A DNA stretch of 64,000 nucleotides from NCBI GenBank assembly GCA_018240405.1, contig JAFEFW010000617.1, forward strand, positions 19,384 to 83,383. Direction: 5' to 3'. The position numbers and the translations under genes are program-made. The stretch's first letter is position 1; each line of letters begins with the position of its first letter. Shown here piece by piece: positions 44,452 through 53,601 of the stretch. Origin of the DNA: Pseudomonadota bacterium (GTDB lineage: Bacteria; Pseudomonadota; Alphaproteobacteria; Acetobacterales; Acetobacteraceae). Under the pieces are notes generated by a model. It had not been told where the DNA came from. It did not search any database and was given only the letters and a program-made list of their open reading frames with translations.

Positions 44452-45216
44452 ATGAGACTGCGCGCGCTGGCGTTTGCCGCACTAATTCTCTTCGCAGCGC
44501 CTCAGGCGCGTGCCCATATTTTATACGATTCGACCAGCCCGTTCATCGGCGGCTCTGATGGCAACGGCACGCAGGTTATCGCCATGGCGTCGTCATTTCA
44601 GGCAACCAGCGGCACGTTGGGCGTTAGCATCGGCTTGACCCGCCTGGACGGATACCCGCCACTTGGCTCGGCGCTGATCTACCTGGTTCCGGACGACGGC
44701 ACGGGTGGTGGCGTTGGGATTGCCGGCAAGCCGCAATTCACCTCGCCGGCGATGTTCACCAACTTCAACAACGCCGTGCAGATTGGCGAGGTTCTTGATA
44801 CCGATCTTGCCGCCAACGTCGTCACATACCTGAACCTCTACGTTCCGGACTCGGCCTTCAATGCCGTTGCCGCGTTCAGCGCGAATGAGGAGTATTGGAT
44901 TGCCGTGGTCCCCAGCGCGGATAGCGCGACGGAGTGGGCCTATAACAATGGTCAGCCGGGCGTCGGCTATGCCGGCCAGTCGAACTGGATCTTCGTCAAC
45001 GATCCAACCGGCGAATTTGATGGCAATCCCTATGTCGGACAGAGCTACTTCACGGTGCAGAGCCTCGTGGGTAATGTGCCCTACGGGCCCTACCTTATCT
45101 CGGTCGTGCCAGAGCCGGTATCGCTGGCTGTGATTGGCGTTGGCCTCGCCGGCCTCGGTGTGCTGCGTCGGCGACGCCAGCACGCTCCGGTTGAGGATGC
45201 CGGAGTGGCTGCCTAA
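44452..45216 (+). CDS. PEP-CTERM sorting domain-containing exoprotein
   Basis: This 254-residue protein is secreted and probably processed by exosortase. A Sec signal peptide (MRLRALAFAALILFAAPQARA) leads into a beta-rich, Gly/Asn/Thr-rich body typical of extracellular choice-of-anchor-like proteins (ILYDSTSPFIGG, SSFQATSGTLGVSIGLTRLDG). The C-terminus is a canonical PEP-CTERM signal: VPEPVSLAVIGVGLAGLGVLRRRRQ, with the Pro-Glu-Pro, a membrane helix and an Arg cluster. Such proteins contribute to the extracellular matrix or flocs. The ATG at 44452 begins the signal peptide. It has its own sigma-54 promoter. The exosortase gene is not in the window. Confidence 0.93.
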   Translation: MRLRALAFAALILFAAPQARAHILYDSTSPFIGGSDGNGTQVIAMASSFQATSGTLGVSIGLTRLDGYPPLGSALIYLVPDDGTGGGVGIAGKPQFTSPAMFTNFNNAVQIGEVLDTDLAANVVTYLNLYVPDSAFNAVAAFSANEEYWIAVVPSADSATEWAYNNGQPGVGYAGQSNWIFVNDPTGEFDGNPYVGQSYFTVQSLVGNVPYGPYLISVVPEPVSLAVIGVGLAGLGVLRRRRQHAPVEDAGVAA

Positions 45217-45280
45217 CGGTCGATGGTCCGCGACGTCGCCACGACCGGTCGTGGCGGCGAGCGAAGTCCCCTAAGCACAA

Positions 45281-45300
45281 GTGTCGGAATCCTTTACAGT
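45281..45300 (+). promoter_or_regulatory. GTGTCGG-N5-TTTACA element, copy 2
   Basis: GTGTCGG-AATCC-TTTACAG repeats the element found upstream of the PEP-CTERM gene, with the same orientation and the same five-base spacer. It lies 65 bases downstream of that gene and has no obvious target gene on the same strand. Confidence 0.5.
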
Positions 45301-45480
45301 CTCAATACCACGCGTGTGTCGCGAATTTCCGGCTCGTCACTGATCCCGCTCCGGCAGCAGTAGCGCGGCCTTTCAGGCCGGCTTTCCACCCAGGGTCTTG
45401 CTCTCTCGTGGCGGTGGAATAGGCGAAATGACGCGCGTTATCCTCGTCAGACTAAGTGATGACGGGCCGGCCAACCGACT

Positions 45481-45510
45481 GGCAGGTGTCGGAAAACTTT
45501 ACACCCTGCC
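45481..45510 (+). promoter_or_regulatory. GTGTCGG-N5-TTTACAC element, copy 3, in a palindrome
   Basis: GTGTCGG-AAAAC-TTTACAC (45486-45504) has the same spacing as the other copies and is flanked by arms GGCAGGTGT and ACACCCTGCC, making a longer imperfect palindrome. No promoter or gene follows on the + strand within 120 bases that I can support. Confidence 0.5.
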
Positions 45511-45633
45511 AATGCTGCTAAGCGTTTGAACGGACACAAAGCACGTGCGGCCCAGTCGCTGCGCAGGCACTGAGGCAATACCGTGGATTGATCCCGCTCT
45601 TTCCTGGTGTTCCGTAGGAGCAACGCTGCCTTG

Positions 45634-46590
45634 TCACTCATGGCGAGAGGCGGAGATCCGCTCATCGGCACCGGCGTATCCCAGGTAATTTGCGTCATCG
45701 GCGGCCACCAGAGCGCTAGCCTCGGCTAACGCCTGATAGGTCTCCTCAAGCCGGGCATTTAGTTCGGCGCCGAGCAATACGGCGAACGCAGACAGATAGA
45801 ACCAGAGCATGATCGCGACCACCGCGCCCAGCGATCCATACGTGGCGCCGAAGCTGCTCATGTGTGAGGCGTAGAGCGACAGGAGCTCCGTGGCGACCAC
45901 CCAGATTGCCGTTGCCAGCACCGCGCCCGACACCACCCAGGGGCGCCGATGCCCGGGACGGTGCGGGCCGATCCGATACAGCAGCAGCGCACCACCGAAG
46001 AACAGGCCGATCATGATCACCAGCCCCGCCAGATGAACCAGGCTGCCGCCATGGTTCATCAGGCCTAACGCGTCGATCACCGCCGGCAATACAATCAGCG
46101 CGCCGATCGCCAGGATCGCGCAGAGCACGGCCACGATGGTCATGACCAACCCGAGGGCCTGATGGCGTAGGAAGGGGCGTTGCTGCCGGATATCGTAGGC
46201 AACATTGATGGCGGCCAAAATCGACTTGCACCCCGTCGTGCAACTCCAGGCGGTCAACAGGAACCCCACCGCGAGATTCAGACTGAGCACGTGATTGGGC
46301 TGCGTCACCAGCAAGTGGATCCGATCGGCGAGCAAGCGGTAAGCGGGCGGCGGGAGGAATCCGGACAGCAGGTCCAATTGCTGCTCCGCCGCGGCGAGGT
46401 CAAAAATCAAGCCGTAGATCGAAATCAGCATTCCCATGGCCGGAAACAGGGCAAGCGTGGCATAGAAGGCGCACCCAGCAGACCCCATCGCTATTTGATC
46501 GGACGTTCCGGCCCGCAGCACGCGCGCCAGACTGCTTCGCCATGCCTGCCGCCGCAGGTCCGCCTGCCGGTTGTCAATCAAGGCGTCCAA
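45634..46590 (-). CDS. YihY/BrkB family membrane protein
   Basis: The 318-residue inner-membrane protein has about six hydrophobic helices and the YihY/BrkB signature: AMGSAGCAFYATLALFPAMGMLISIYGL near the N-terminus, GFLLTAWSCTTGCKSILAAINVAYDIRQQRPFLRHQALGLVMT in the middle and SFGATYGSLGAVVAIMLWFYLSAFAVLLGAELNARLEE at the C-terminus. The family was once called ribonuclease BN, which was an error; its function is unknown. It starts with TTG. It is isolated between the PEP-CTERM gene and the endolysin gene. Confidence 0.88.
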   Translation of the reverse strand: MDALIDNRQADLRRQAWRSSLARVLRAGTSDQIAMGSAGCAFYATLALFPAMGMLISIYGLIFDLAAAEQQLDLLSGFLPPPAYRLLADRIHLLVTQPNHVLSLNLAVGFLLTAWSCTTGCKSILAAINVAYDIRQQRPFLRHQALGLVMTIVAVLCAILAIGALIVLPAVIDALGLMNHGGSLVHLAGLVIMIGLFFGGALLLYRIGPHRPGHRRPWVVSGAVLATAIWVVATELLSLYASHMSSFGATYGSLGAVVAIMLWFYLSAFAVLLGAELNARLEETYQALAEASALVAADDANYLGYAGADERISASRHE

Positions 46591-46836
46591 GCGTCAAACC
46601 CCTGCTCGCCATCCGCCACGGTCGAACCAGTTGGCTCGGCGGGTGGCATTCCTCATATAAGCTAAGGCGCCTCGTCCCCTCCACCATGGAGGCTTCCGCT
46701 CGGCGGTGGCGCCGCATTGGAGGTCCAGTAGCGGCGCCAGCGAAGCGTACAACTCGGGCCGGTCCGGATACCCCGTGCGGCAGCGGCGACAAGCAAGTCT
46801 GATTGACGAGACGGGCTGGGCCGTGACGGACACAAG

Positions 46837-48081
46837 TCAGACCATTGCCAGTGATGCGGCCGTTACCTGGTGGATGCGCCGGGTCCAACCGGCGCCGAAT
46901 GTCGCGAATGTGTCGAGCGACCGGCAGTAGGCCAAGCGCGCCTCGGCCAGATGGTTGATGAGGCCGGCAATGTCAGCGGTAGCCTTGACCGCCGCCAAGG
47001 TCTTCGGTCCCAGTGACCCGTCATCGGTGACGCCAACCGCCTTCTGCAGCAGCTTGACCGAAATCCTGGGGCCGCTGTGCACGCCGCAGTCGAAGACCAT
47101 CAGGTCGACACCGCCGGGCAAGTCACTGCAACGGGCGGGCAGCCAGTAGTTCGCGCGGTAGATTTCCATCGCCTCTTTCCGGGTCAGCGCCCTGACGTCA
47201 TCCGCCGAGACCGCAACACCGCGCCACGCCTGAAGCACGGCAAGAGTGATGCCGAAATTCGTAGCGCCACCTGGGTCACCCGCAGCCTCGACAAAGCCGC
47301 CTTCCTGCGCCAGCGTCACGGTCACGCAGCGATCGAAATGGTCCTGCACCGCGATCGGAGCGTCGGCGTCCGGTGGCGCTTCTGCCTTCGAGCCGGCTAC
47401 TGGCGCCATTACTGTCTTCACCGCCGCCAGCGCCGCCTGGGCACTTTCGGCATGCGTTGCGTGCGCCTTGTCCAGGCAGCGCAGGAGATCGGCGGTCTGG
47501 GCAGCATGGCCGGCCTGCAGGGCTACGACCTGCGCTTCCTTGTCGCGAGACCCGGACGAAGAGCCGAGCCAGAAGTTGATCACGGTGGCGAAGCCGGTGC
47601 CGAGGACCCCAACCGCGATGTTGACAATGTCGATCGTTTTGTCGTCGCGGGCGCCGAGCCCGTTGAGCATCAGCAGTGCCAGGATGACAAAGAAGCCAGT
47701 GGTGACGATGGCCGAAACCACCGGCGCGCCCCAGGCAATCGGGCTGCTGGCAGAGGCCAGCGTCTGCATTGTGGAGCGGGCACTTTCCGTATTGCGGTCG
47801 CTGAGACCGACGGCCGCCAGTGCGTCCTGCCGTTGCTGCGCCGCCTCGGCAAATTGCGCCTTGCTTGCCTCAAGTGCGATCTCTGTCAGGCGCTGTTGCA
47901 GGGAGGCGGCGGCGGCCGGGTCGGCGTCCAGCCGCTGCCGCGCTATGGCTGGATCGCTGGTGCCGGTGAGTTCCACAACGGCCTGCGCGGCGGACGTTGC
48001 GACGATGCCGGCTTTATCGCCGGCGATCAGCCGGATCAGTTCCGGCACCAGTGCGGCGGTGAGCGGGATAAGTGGGAGCAT
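46837..48081 (-). CDS. holin-endolysin fusion (GTA-type holin + GH108 muramidase)
   Basis: The N-terminal 185 residues of this 414-residue protein resemble the GTA/phage 3TM holin family: MLPLIPLTAALVPELIRLIAGDKAGIVATSAAQAVVELTG, a charged helical region, then two membrane helices (about 118-140 and 150-172). A linker (186-245) leads into a glycoside hydrolase 108 muramidase with catalytic Glu260 in TLAQEGGFVEAAGDPGGATNFGIT, followed by MEIYRANYW and FDCGVHSGPRISVKLLQKAVG, a GH108 peptidoglycan-binding-like end. Holin and endolysin are normally separate genes. No phage structural gene lies nearby. Expression appears to be driven by a TTGACA-containing promoter with a palindromic operator. Confidence 0.85.
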   Translation of the reverse strand: MLPLIPLTAALVPELIRLIAGDKAGIVATSAAQAVVELTGTSDPAIARQRLDADPAAAASLQQRLTEIALEASKAQFAEAAQQRQDALAAVGLSDRNTESARSTMQTLASASSPIAWGAPVVSAIVTTGFFVILALLMLNGLGARDDKTIDIVNIAVGVLGTGFATVINFWLGSSSGSRDKEAQVVALQAGHAAQTADLLRCLDKAHATHAESAQAALAAVKTVMAPVAGSKAEAPPDADAPIAVQDHFDRCVTVTLAQEGGFVEAAGDPGGATNFGITLAVLQAWRGVAVSADDVRALTRKEAMEIYRANYWLPARCSDLPGGVDLMVFDCGVHSGPRISVKLLQKAVGVTDDGSLGPKTLAAVKATADIAGLINHLAEARLAYCRSLDTFATFGAGWTRRIHQVTAASLAMV

Positions 48082-48143
48082 AAGGCGTCTTTTCTGACTG
48101 AGGCGGGTCCGGACAGTGGGACTGGCTGGGCATGCATCCGCTA

Positions 48144-48164
48144 ATATTCCTATAGGAGGAATAT
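48144..48164 (-). promoter_or_regulatory. palindromic operator in the holin-endolysin promoter
   Basis: Perfect 8-base arms, ATATTCCT and AGGAATAT, flank the centre ATAGG (+ strand). On the minus strand a TTGACA -35 hexamer ends six bases upstream (48170-48175), so a bound repressor would cover the promoter of the holin-endolysin gene 63 bases further on. A related palindrome with the same centre lies at 54519-54539. Confidence 0.6.
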
Positions 48165-48488
48165 CGTATTGTCAACGAAAATTGTCTTCCAGGAAACGCT
48201 GCTGTGTGCATTACCCGGCTTCCTGCTTCCGCCGGGCCCGCTGCCGGCATCAGGCGCACCTTCTCAACAGCGACAATTTTTGCCTGCGTCCGGATTTCCC
48301 TATTGCGCGCTGGGGGCGTGGGTCTTATGTGCACCCCCCACGCAGCAACGCACGTGCCTCTGGCCCACTGTGGTTACGCAACGACGTCAAGCGTTCTGGC
48401 AATCGTTTGGTCGCTGGTTCGTTCGACCGTTCCGTTAACTCCGCTCATCGCCTGAACAGGTGAGCGTCAGATTGGGAGGCCCGGCGCG
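48165..48488. other. intergenic stretch without a supported gene
   Basis: A frame from a TTG at 48169 looks attractive because AGGAGGA stands eight bases before it, but that sequence is one arm of the operator palindrome and the 89-residue translation (Cys/Pro/Gln-rich) shows no protein character. The stretch ends in the ornithine decarboxylase ribosome-binding site (GGGAGG). Confidence 0.45.
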
Positions 48489-49619
48489 ATGACCCCTAAA
48501 ATCGCCCGTTTCCTGTCGCACCATCAGCCGGCCACGCCGTGCCTGGTGATGGACATCGACCGTGTGGAAGAGAATTTCCGCACGCTGCAGCGGTCGCTGC
48601 CGCTGGCGCGCATTTATTATGCGGTGAAGGCAAATCCCGCACCGCAGGTGCTGCAGCGGCTGGTTCGGCTGTCCAGCTTCTTCGATGCGGCCAGCGCCGA
48701 GGAAATTGAACTGTGCCTTGCTGCCGGCGCGCGGCCAGAGGCCATCAGCTTCGGCAATACCATCAAGAAGGTCTCGGCGATCCGGCAGGCGCATAACGCC
48801 GGCGTCGCAATGTATGCCTTCGACTCGCGCGAGGAACTGGAGAAGCTGGCCGAACACGCGCCGGGTGCACGCGTCTACTGCCGGATCCTGGTGGAGAACG
48901 AAGGCGCCGATTGGCCGCTGTCGCGCAAATTCGGCACGACGATCGAATCGGCGCGCGAGTTGATGCTGGCCGCCGGCGACATGGGGCTGGACCCATATGG
49001 CCTGTCGTTTCACGTTGGCAGCCAGCAGACCACGACCCGCGCCTATGAAGTGGCGATCGGCAGGGTGGCGATGCTGTTCACCGACCTGACCGACGCGGGC
49101 GTCAAGCTGCGGATGATCAATCTCGGTGGCGGATTCCCGACGCGGTATCGCGATGACGTGCCGGAGATAGACCGATTCAGCGATGCGATCATGCGCGCCA
49201 TGACGGGACATTTCGGCAATGCATTGCCCGAGATGGTCGTGGAGCCTGGCCGCTTCATTGTCGGCGACGCCGGGTTGGTCAGTGCCGAAGTTGTGCTGGT
49301 GAGCCAGCGCGACCGCAGTGATCCGGTGCGTTGGGTGTATCTGGACATCGGCCGCTTCGGGGGCCTGGCGGAGACCGAGGGCGAGTCGATCAAGTACCGC
49401 ATTGCCACGCCGCATGACGGCTCGGCGATGGGCCCGGTCGCGATTGCCGGCCCGACCTGCGACGGTGCCGATATTCTCTACGAGAAGTCGAATTACCGCT
49501 TGCCGCTGGCGCTCCAGTCCGGGGATCGGGTGGAACTGCTGTCAACGGGTGCGTATGTCACCACATATGCCAGCACACGCTTCAACGGTTTTGCACCGCT
49601 AGCCGAATATTACCTCTGA
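48489..49619 (+). CDS. ornithine decarboxylase, fold type III PLP enzyme
   Basis: The 376-residue enzyme converts ornithine (possibly also lysine) to putrescine (or cadaverine), the entry to polyamines. The alanine-racemase-like barrel has the PLP lysine Lys47 in YYAVKANPAP, then SFHVGSQ, NLGGGFP and the phosphate-binding EPGRFIVGDAG. The active-site cysteine Cys334 and Asp335 lie in GPTCDGADILYEKSNYRLP. This length and the CDGxD signature fit ornithine/lysine decarboxylases rather than diaminopimelate decarboxylase. The ATG follows GGGAGG. A hairpin terminator follows the stop. Confidence 0.93.
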   Translation: MTPKIARFLSHHQPATPCLVMDIDRVEENFRTLQRSLPLARIYYAVKANPAPQVLQRLVRLSSFFDAASAEEIELCLAAGARPEAISFGNTIKKVSAIRQAHNAGVAMYAFDSREELEKLAEHAPGARVYCRILVENEGADWPLSRKFGTTIESARELMLAAGDMGLDPYGLSFHVGSQQTTTRAYEVAIGRVAMLFTDLTDAGVKLRMINLGGGFPTRYRDDVPEIDRFSDAIMRAMTGHFGNALPEMVVEPGRFIVGDAGLVSAEVVLVSQRDRSDPVRWVYLDIGRFGGLAETEGESIKYRIATPHDGSAMGPVAIAGPTCDGADILYEKSNYRLPLALQSGDRVELLSTGAYVTTYASTRFNGFAPLAEYYL

Positions 49620-49631
49620 TCCAATCGGTGG

Positions 49632-49656
49632 GACGGAACGATCGGGTTGTTCCGTC
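49632..49656 (+). terminator. hairpin terminator after ornithine decarboxylase
   Basis: Perfect 8-base arms, GACGGAAC and GTTCCGTC, enclose nine bases, 12 bases after the stop codon. Only a weak T-containing tail (TCTAAGCTT) follows, so termination may be partial. Confidence 0.6.
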
Positions 49657-49910
49657 TCTAAGCTTCGCGCCGCCTGCAGAGCATCAACTTGGTCACATCT
49701 GGTTCCTGGTCGTCGTTGCGCGCGGGACACCTCCCAGGTGTTCACTTACGCAGGGGTACTAGGCTTTTCGTCGTGTTCCGCGGACGTCAGGACCACCTGG
49801 GGCTCCGTGCACCTTCCCATGGCTCGGCGTTACGCAGGCCATGACGCAGCGGGACGACGCCAACGGCACCGTCCGCGCGCCCCTACTCTGCAGTCGTAAT
49901 GAGAGGCGAT

Positions 49911-50717
49911 CTACCGGATGAGCCCGGTCAGCGGGCTCGACGGATCGGCGCCCATCCGCCGTGGCATGCGGCCGGCCAGATGCGCGAGGCGCCCGGCCTC
50001 AACCGCCAGTTTCATTGCCTTGGCCATGCGGATCGGATCCTTGGCGTGCGCGATCGCCGAGTTCAGCAATACCGCGGTGCAGCCAATCTCCATCGCAATG
50101 GCGGCGTCCGACGCCGTGCCGACCCCGGCATCGACCAGGAACGGTACGGTAACCTGCTCCATGATCATGCTCAGCATAGCCGGATTCTGCAGGCCGAGGC
50201 CGGATCCGATCGGTGCGCCCAATGGCATGATGGCGACGCAGCCCATGTCCTGCAGGCGTTTCGCCGCCAGCGGATCGTCAGCGCAGTAGACCATCACCTC
50301 GAACCCGTCCTTGATCAGCGCCTCGGCGGCTTCGAATGTGCCCTGCATGTCGGGATACAGCAGCGGCGGTGGGCCCAGCACCTCCAGCTTCACCAGATTC
50401 CAGCCGCCCGCTTCGCGCGCCAGGCGCAGGGTCCGTACCGCTTCCTTCGCGGTGAAGCAGCCTGCCGTGTTCGGCAGGTAGGTGTATTTCTTTGGATCGA
50501 CATAATCCTGCAGCATCGGCGCGCCGGTGTCAGACAGGTTCACCCGGCGCACTGCCACGGTGACGATTTCCGCCCCGCTTGCCTCGATCGCCTTGCCGGT
50601 CTCCTCCAGGTCCTTGTAGCGACCCGTGCCGACGATCAGGCGGGAACGGAAGGTGCGTCCGGCCACGGTCCAGGTGTCGTCGTCGACCTGGCCCTGCAGC
50701 GCGCTTGTTCCCTCCAT
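49911..50717 (-). CDS. thiG: thiazole synthase
   Basis: This 268-residue TIM-barrel enzyme builds the thiazole phosphate of thiamine from 1-deoxyxylulose 5-phosphate, dehydroglycine and the ThiS thiocarboxylate. Signature segments are [104 protein letters not shown] and [29 protein letters not shown]. The imine-forming lysine is in LVKLEV. The ATG at 50715-50717 follows GGAGG. The thiS stop lies three bases upstream, so the genes are coupled. thiO and thiE are not adjacent. Confidence 0.96.
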   Translation of the reverse strand: MEGTSALQGQVDDDTWTVAGRTFRSRLIVGTGRYKDLEETGKAIEASGAEIVTVAVRRVNLSDTGAPMLQDYVDPKKYTYLPNTAGCFTAKEAVRTLRLAREAGGWNLVKLEVLGPPPLLYPDMQGTFEAAEALIKDGFEVMVYCADDPLAAKRLQDMGCVAIMPLGAPIGSGLGLQNPAMLSMIMEQVTVPFLVDAGVGTASDAAIAMEIGCTAVLLNSAIAHAKDPIRMAKAMKLAVEAGRLAHLAGRMPRRMGADPSSPLTGLIR

Positions 50718-50719
50718 GC

Positions 50720-50944
50720 TCAACCTCCACCGATGAAATGCACGATTTCCAGGGAATCGCCGCTCGCCAGCCAGGTTTCCGCGTAGCGCGAGCGGGGGAC
50801 GATTTCCTCATTCCGTTCAACTGCCACCTTGCGGGAGTCGAGGCCAAGGATCGTCAACAGGGCTGCCACCGATAGCGGCCCATCGGCTGGTCCCTGGAAA
50901 ACCCGGCTTTCTCCGTTCAGTGTCAGCGTGACGGAACTGTGCAT
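50720..50944 (-). CDS. thiS: sulfur carrier protein ThiS
   Basis: The 74-residue ubiquitin-like protein donates sulfur to ThiG as a C-terminal thiocarboxylate. It reads [46 protein letters not shown] and ends [11 protein letters not shown], with the required Gly-Gly. It leads the thiSG pair and is divergent from accB. I looked for a TPP riboswitch upstream and saw no convincing THI-box. Confidence 0.92.
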   Translation of the reverse strand: MHSSVTLTLNGESRVFQGPADGPLSVAALLTILGLDSRKVAVERNEEIVPRSRYAETWLASGDSLEIVHFIGGG

Positions 50945-51137
50945 GGCGCAAGTATGGGGTGCGCTGCGTCCGGCCGCAACGTCGGGCGGGACGCATCCTG
51001 CTGCCCCGGGTGCCAACCGCCTCACGTCCAGAACATAGACCGCGGCCACTCGCTGTGCTACGCGCGCCGTCTAGCCGTGTGATCCGCCGCCCCAGCCGGT
51101 AGCTTGTTTCGGCGGCCGATCTTCTGGAGGAAAGCCT

Positions 51138-51593
51138 TTGACTCGTATTCCGATTGATCCCGACGCAATTCGGGCTCTGGCTGCCGTGCTGAGCGAGACC
51201 GGACTGTCCGAAATCGAGATCGCTGAAAAGGACAGTCGAATCAAGGTGGTGCGCGGCGGTGGTCCGGCCATGGCCGCGACCGTCGTAGCCAGCGCGCCCC
51301 CGGCGCCGGTTGCCGTTGCCGCGCCTACTGTTGCCGCTGCGCCGGACATGGCATCACACCCGGGTGCCGTGGTCAGCCCGATGGTCGGCGTCGCCTATTT
51401 GTTGCCGGAGCCGGGGGCGGCGCCCTTCGTTACGGTCGGTCAGACAGTTTCTGCCGGGCAGACGCTGCTGCTGATCGAGGCAATGAAGACTTTCAACCAG
51501 ATCAAGGCGCCGAAGGCTGGCACAGTCACGGCAATTCTGGTCCAGAACAGCTCCCCCGTTGAATACGGCGAAGTGCTGATGATTCTGGAATAA
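51138..51593 (+). CDS. accB: acetyl-CoA carboxylase biotin carboxyl carrier protein
   Basis: This 151-residue carrier ferries carboxylate between AccC and AccA/AccD. The N-terminal domain ([41 protein letters not shown]) and an Ala/Pro-rich linker precede the biotinyl domain ([53 protein letters not shown]). The biotin attachment lysine is in EAMK. It starts with TTG behind TGGAGGAAAG, which decides the start. accC begins four bases after its stop. Confidence 0.95.
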   Translation: MTRIPIDPDAIRALAAVLSETGLSEIEIAEKDSRIKVVRGGGPAMAATVVASAPPAPVAVAAPTVAAAPDMASHPGAVVSPMVGVAYLLPEPGAAPFVTVGQTVSAGQTLLLIEAMKTFNQIKAPKAGTVTAILVQNSSPVEYGEVLMILE

Positions 51594-51597
51594 ACCG

Positions 51598-52938
51598 TTG
51601 TTTGGAAAAATCCTGATCGCCAATCGCGGCGAGATTGCCCTGCGCATTCAACGGGCCTGCCGTGAACTGGGCATTGCGACGGTGGCGGTTCATTCCACGG
51701 CAGACTCTGAGGCGATGCATGTCCGCCTGGCGGACGAAAGTGTCTGCATTGGCCCGCCGGCCGCCAAGGACAGCTATCTGAACATACCAGCCATTCTTTC
51801 GGCCGCGTCGATCACTGGCGCCGAGGCGATCCATCCCGGCTACGGGTTCCTCTCCGAAAACGCCCGCTTTGCTGAAATGGTCGAAGACCATGGCATGACG
51901 TTCATCGGGCCGTCCTCGAGTCATATCAGCATGATGGGCGATAAGATCGCTGCCAAGGAGGCGATGCGTACGCTGGGGGTGCCGCTCGTCCCCGGCTCGG
52001 ATGGGGCCGTGCCGGACCTGCAAACGGCGGAGCAGGTGGCAGGAAAGATCGGCTACCCCGTCCTGATCAAGGCAGCCGCCGGTGGCGGCGGCCGTGGCAT
52101 GAAGGTTGCGCGTCAGGCGGCCGACTTGGAGGAAGCATTCCAGACCGCCCGCGCCGAGGCCCGCGCCGCGTTCGGCAACGACGCTGTCTACATCGAGAAG
52201 TACCTCGACCGGCCAAGGCATATCGAATTGCAGGTGCTGGCCGATAATCATGGCGACGTGGTGCATTTCGGGGAGCGAGACTGCAGCCTGCAGCGCCGCC
52301 ACCAGAAACTGCTGGAGGAAGCCGGGTCACCTGCCATTTCACCCGAGGAGCGCGACCGGTTGGGCGAAACGGCCACAGCCGCGCTGCGCAAGCTGGGTTA
52401 TCGCAATGCCGGCACGCTGGAGTTCCTCTACCAGGACGGGCAGTTCGCCTTCATTGAGATGAACACACGCCTGCAGGTCGAGCATCCGGTCACCGAGATG
52501 GTCTGCGGCATCGACCTGGTGCGGGAGCAAATCCGGCTGGCGAGCGGTGCACATCTGGGCTACGGCCAGCGCGATATCACCTTTACCGGCCACGCGATCG
52601 AATGCCGGATCACCGCTGAAGACCCAAGGACCTTCTCCCCGACACCAGGCCGCGTAACAGCTTACCATGCGCCCGGCGGGCTGGGGGTGCGTGTGGATTC
52701 CGCCTTGTATGCGGGCTATTTCGTGCCGCCCTACTACGACAGCATGGTGGCCAAGCTCATCGTGCACGCGCCGACGCGGCAGGATGCGATCAACCGCCTG
52801 CGGCGTGCTCTGGACGAGTTTGCCGTGGTCGGCATCCAGACGACAATCCCGTTGCATCAGCGTATTGTCGACGATCCGCAGTTTCAGTCAGGCGAGTACA
52901 CGATCCATTGGCTGGAAAATTTCGTCGCCGGCCTCTGA
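51598..52938 (+). CDS. accC: acetyl-CoA carboxylase biotin carboxylase subunit
   Basis: The 446-residue ATP-grasp enzyme carboxylates the biotin of AccB using bicarbonate and ATP. It shows [42 protein letters not shown], the ATP-binding glycine-rich loop [51 protein letters not shown] and [18 protein letters not shown]. The length is standard. It starts with TTG directly after accB, forming a two-gene operon, with the cupin gene 27 bases downstream possibly included. Confidence 0.97.
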   Translation: MFGKILIANRGEIALRIQRACRELGIATVAVHSTADSEAMHVRLADESVCIGPPAAKDSYLNIPAILSAASITGAEAIHPGYGFLSENARFAEMVEDHGMTFIGPSSSHISMMGDKIAAKEAMRTLGVPLVPGSDGAVPDLQTAEQVAGKIGYPVLIKAAAGGGGRGMKVARQAADLEEAFQTARAEARAAFGNDAVYIEKYLDRPRHIELQVLADNHGDVVHFGERDCSLQRRHQKLLEEAGSPAISPEERDRLGETATAALRKLGYRNAGTLEFLYQDGQFAFIEMNTRLQVEHPVTEMVCGIDLVREQIRLASGAHLGYGQRDITFTGHAIECRITAEDPRTFSPTPGRVTAYHAPGGLGVRVDSALYAGYFVPPYYDSMVAKLIVHAPTRQDAINRLRRALDEFAVVGIQTTIPLHQRIVDDPQFQSGEYTIHWLENFVAGL

Positions 52939-52965
52939 TCAGTCGTATTTGGGGAGCCCTTGTGC

Positions 52966-53478
52966 ATGAGCCATTCGCACGACCATGACCACCATCACCA
53001 CGACGCGCCGCCGGCACCGGGCACGATCGACTGGCGCCTGAACGGCGTCCGGGTGATCAAGGGCGATCAACTCGACACCAACACCGCGCAGACTCCCGGC
53101 ATGAACCGCGCCGCGGCAATCAACAAGGCTCGGGTCGGAGCACAGAAGATCTGGGCCGGGACGGTGCACATCCACCCCAATGCCAAGACCGGCGCGCACC
53201 ATCACGGCGCATTGGAAAGCGTCATCTACGTCATCCGCGGCAAGGCTCGGATGCGGTGGGGCGAGAAGCTGGAATTCGTCGCCGAAGCCGAAGCGGGCGA
53301 TTTCATCTTCGTCCCGCCCTACGTGCCGCACCAGGAGATCAACGCCAGCACGGATGAGACGCTGGAGTGCGTGCTGGTGCGCAGCGACAACGAAGCGGTG
53401 GTGGTGAATCTGGACATCGATCCGGTCGAGAAGCCGGAAGCGGTTGCCTGGGTCGACCCGATCCACAAGCATCCCTGA
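52966..53478 (+). CDS. cupin domain-containing protein with His-rich N-terminus
   Basis: The 170-residue protein contains a single cupin barrel. Metal-ligand motifs are visible as G(X)5HXH-type GAHHHGALESVIYVIRGKARMRW and GDFIFVPPYVPHQEIN. The N-terminus MSHSHDHDHHHHDAPP is histidine-rich and may bind zinc, nickel or copper. The reaction is unknown; related proteins are annotated as dioxygenase- or isomerase-like. The ATG at 52966 follows GGGGAG and comes shortly after accC. Confidence 0.85.
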   Translation: MSHSHDHDHHHHDAPPAPGTIDWRLNGVRVIKGDQLDTNTAQTPGMNRAAAINKARVGAQKIWAGTVHIHPNAKTGAHHHGALESVIYVIRGKARMRWGEKLEFVAEAEAGDFIFVPPYVPHQEINASTDETLECVLVRSDNEAVVVNLDIDPVEKPEAVAWVDPIHKHP

Positions 53479-53493
53479 TCCTGCACAGTCCAA

Positions 53494-53520
53494 TCCCCGG
53501 GCTCCGTCGGAGCCCGGGGA
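53494..53520. terminator. strong GC hairpin after the cupin gene
   Basis: Perfect 12-base arms, TCCCCGGGCTCC and GGAGCCCGGGGA, close over a three-base loop, 15 bases after the cupin stop. No clean T-tract follows on either strand (TCGTTCC on +). It probably terminates the accBC-cupin transcript, and it separates it from the convergent phage-like genes. Confidence 0.65.
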
Positions 53521-53601
53521 TCGTTCCGGTCGCGCGCGTTGACCATGCCCACCCGTGCGCGCGACCTCCCCTGGCGGTGTCCAAACGCCAGGGTAACTCG
53601 G

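Larger units (their letters stand above)
45217..45633. other. intergenic region with two more copies of the PEP-CTERM upstream element
   Basis: No gene longer than about 35 codons can be supported. The region contains copies 2 and 3 of the GTGTCGG-N5-TTTACA element. A 34-codon frame (MTRVILVRLSDDGPANRLAGVGKLYTLPM...) from 45428 spans copy 3 and is probably incidental. I found no -24/-12 sigma-54 match behind either copy. Confidence 0.5.

Noticed and set aside
45428-45532. 34-codon frame spanning copy 3 of the PEP-CTERM element
   Set aside because: It is short, lacks a ribosome-binding site and overlaps the regulatory repeat, so it is most likely incidental.
48169-48438. TTG-initiated small gene behind an AGGAGGA sequence
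   Set aside because: The apparent ribosome-binding site is one arm of the palindromic operator of the holin-endolysin promoter, and the translation lacks protein-like pattern.
50945-51137. TPP riboswitch upstream of thiSG
   Set aside because: I looked for the CUGAGA and downstream conserved helices on the minus strand and did not find them.
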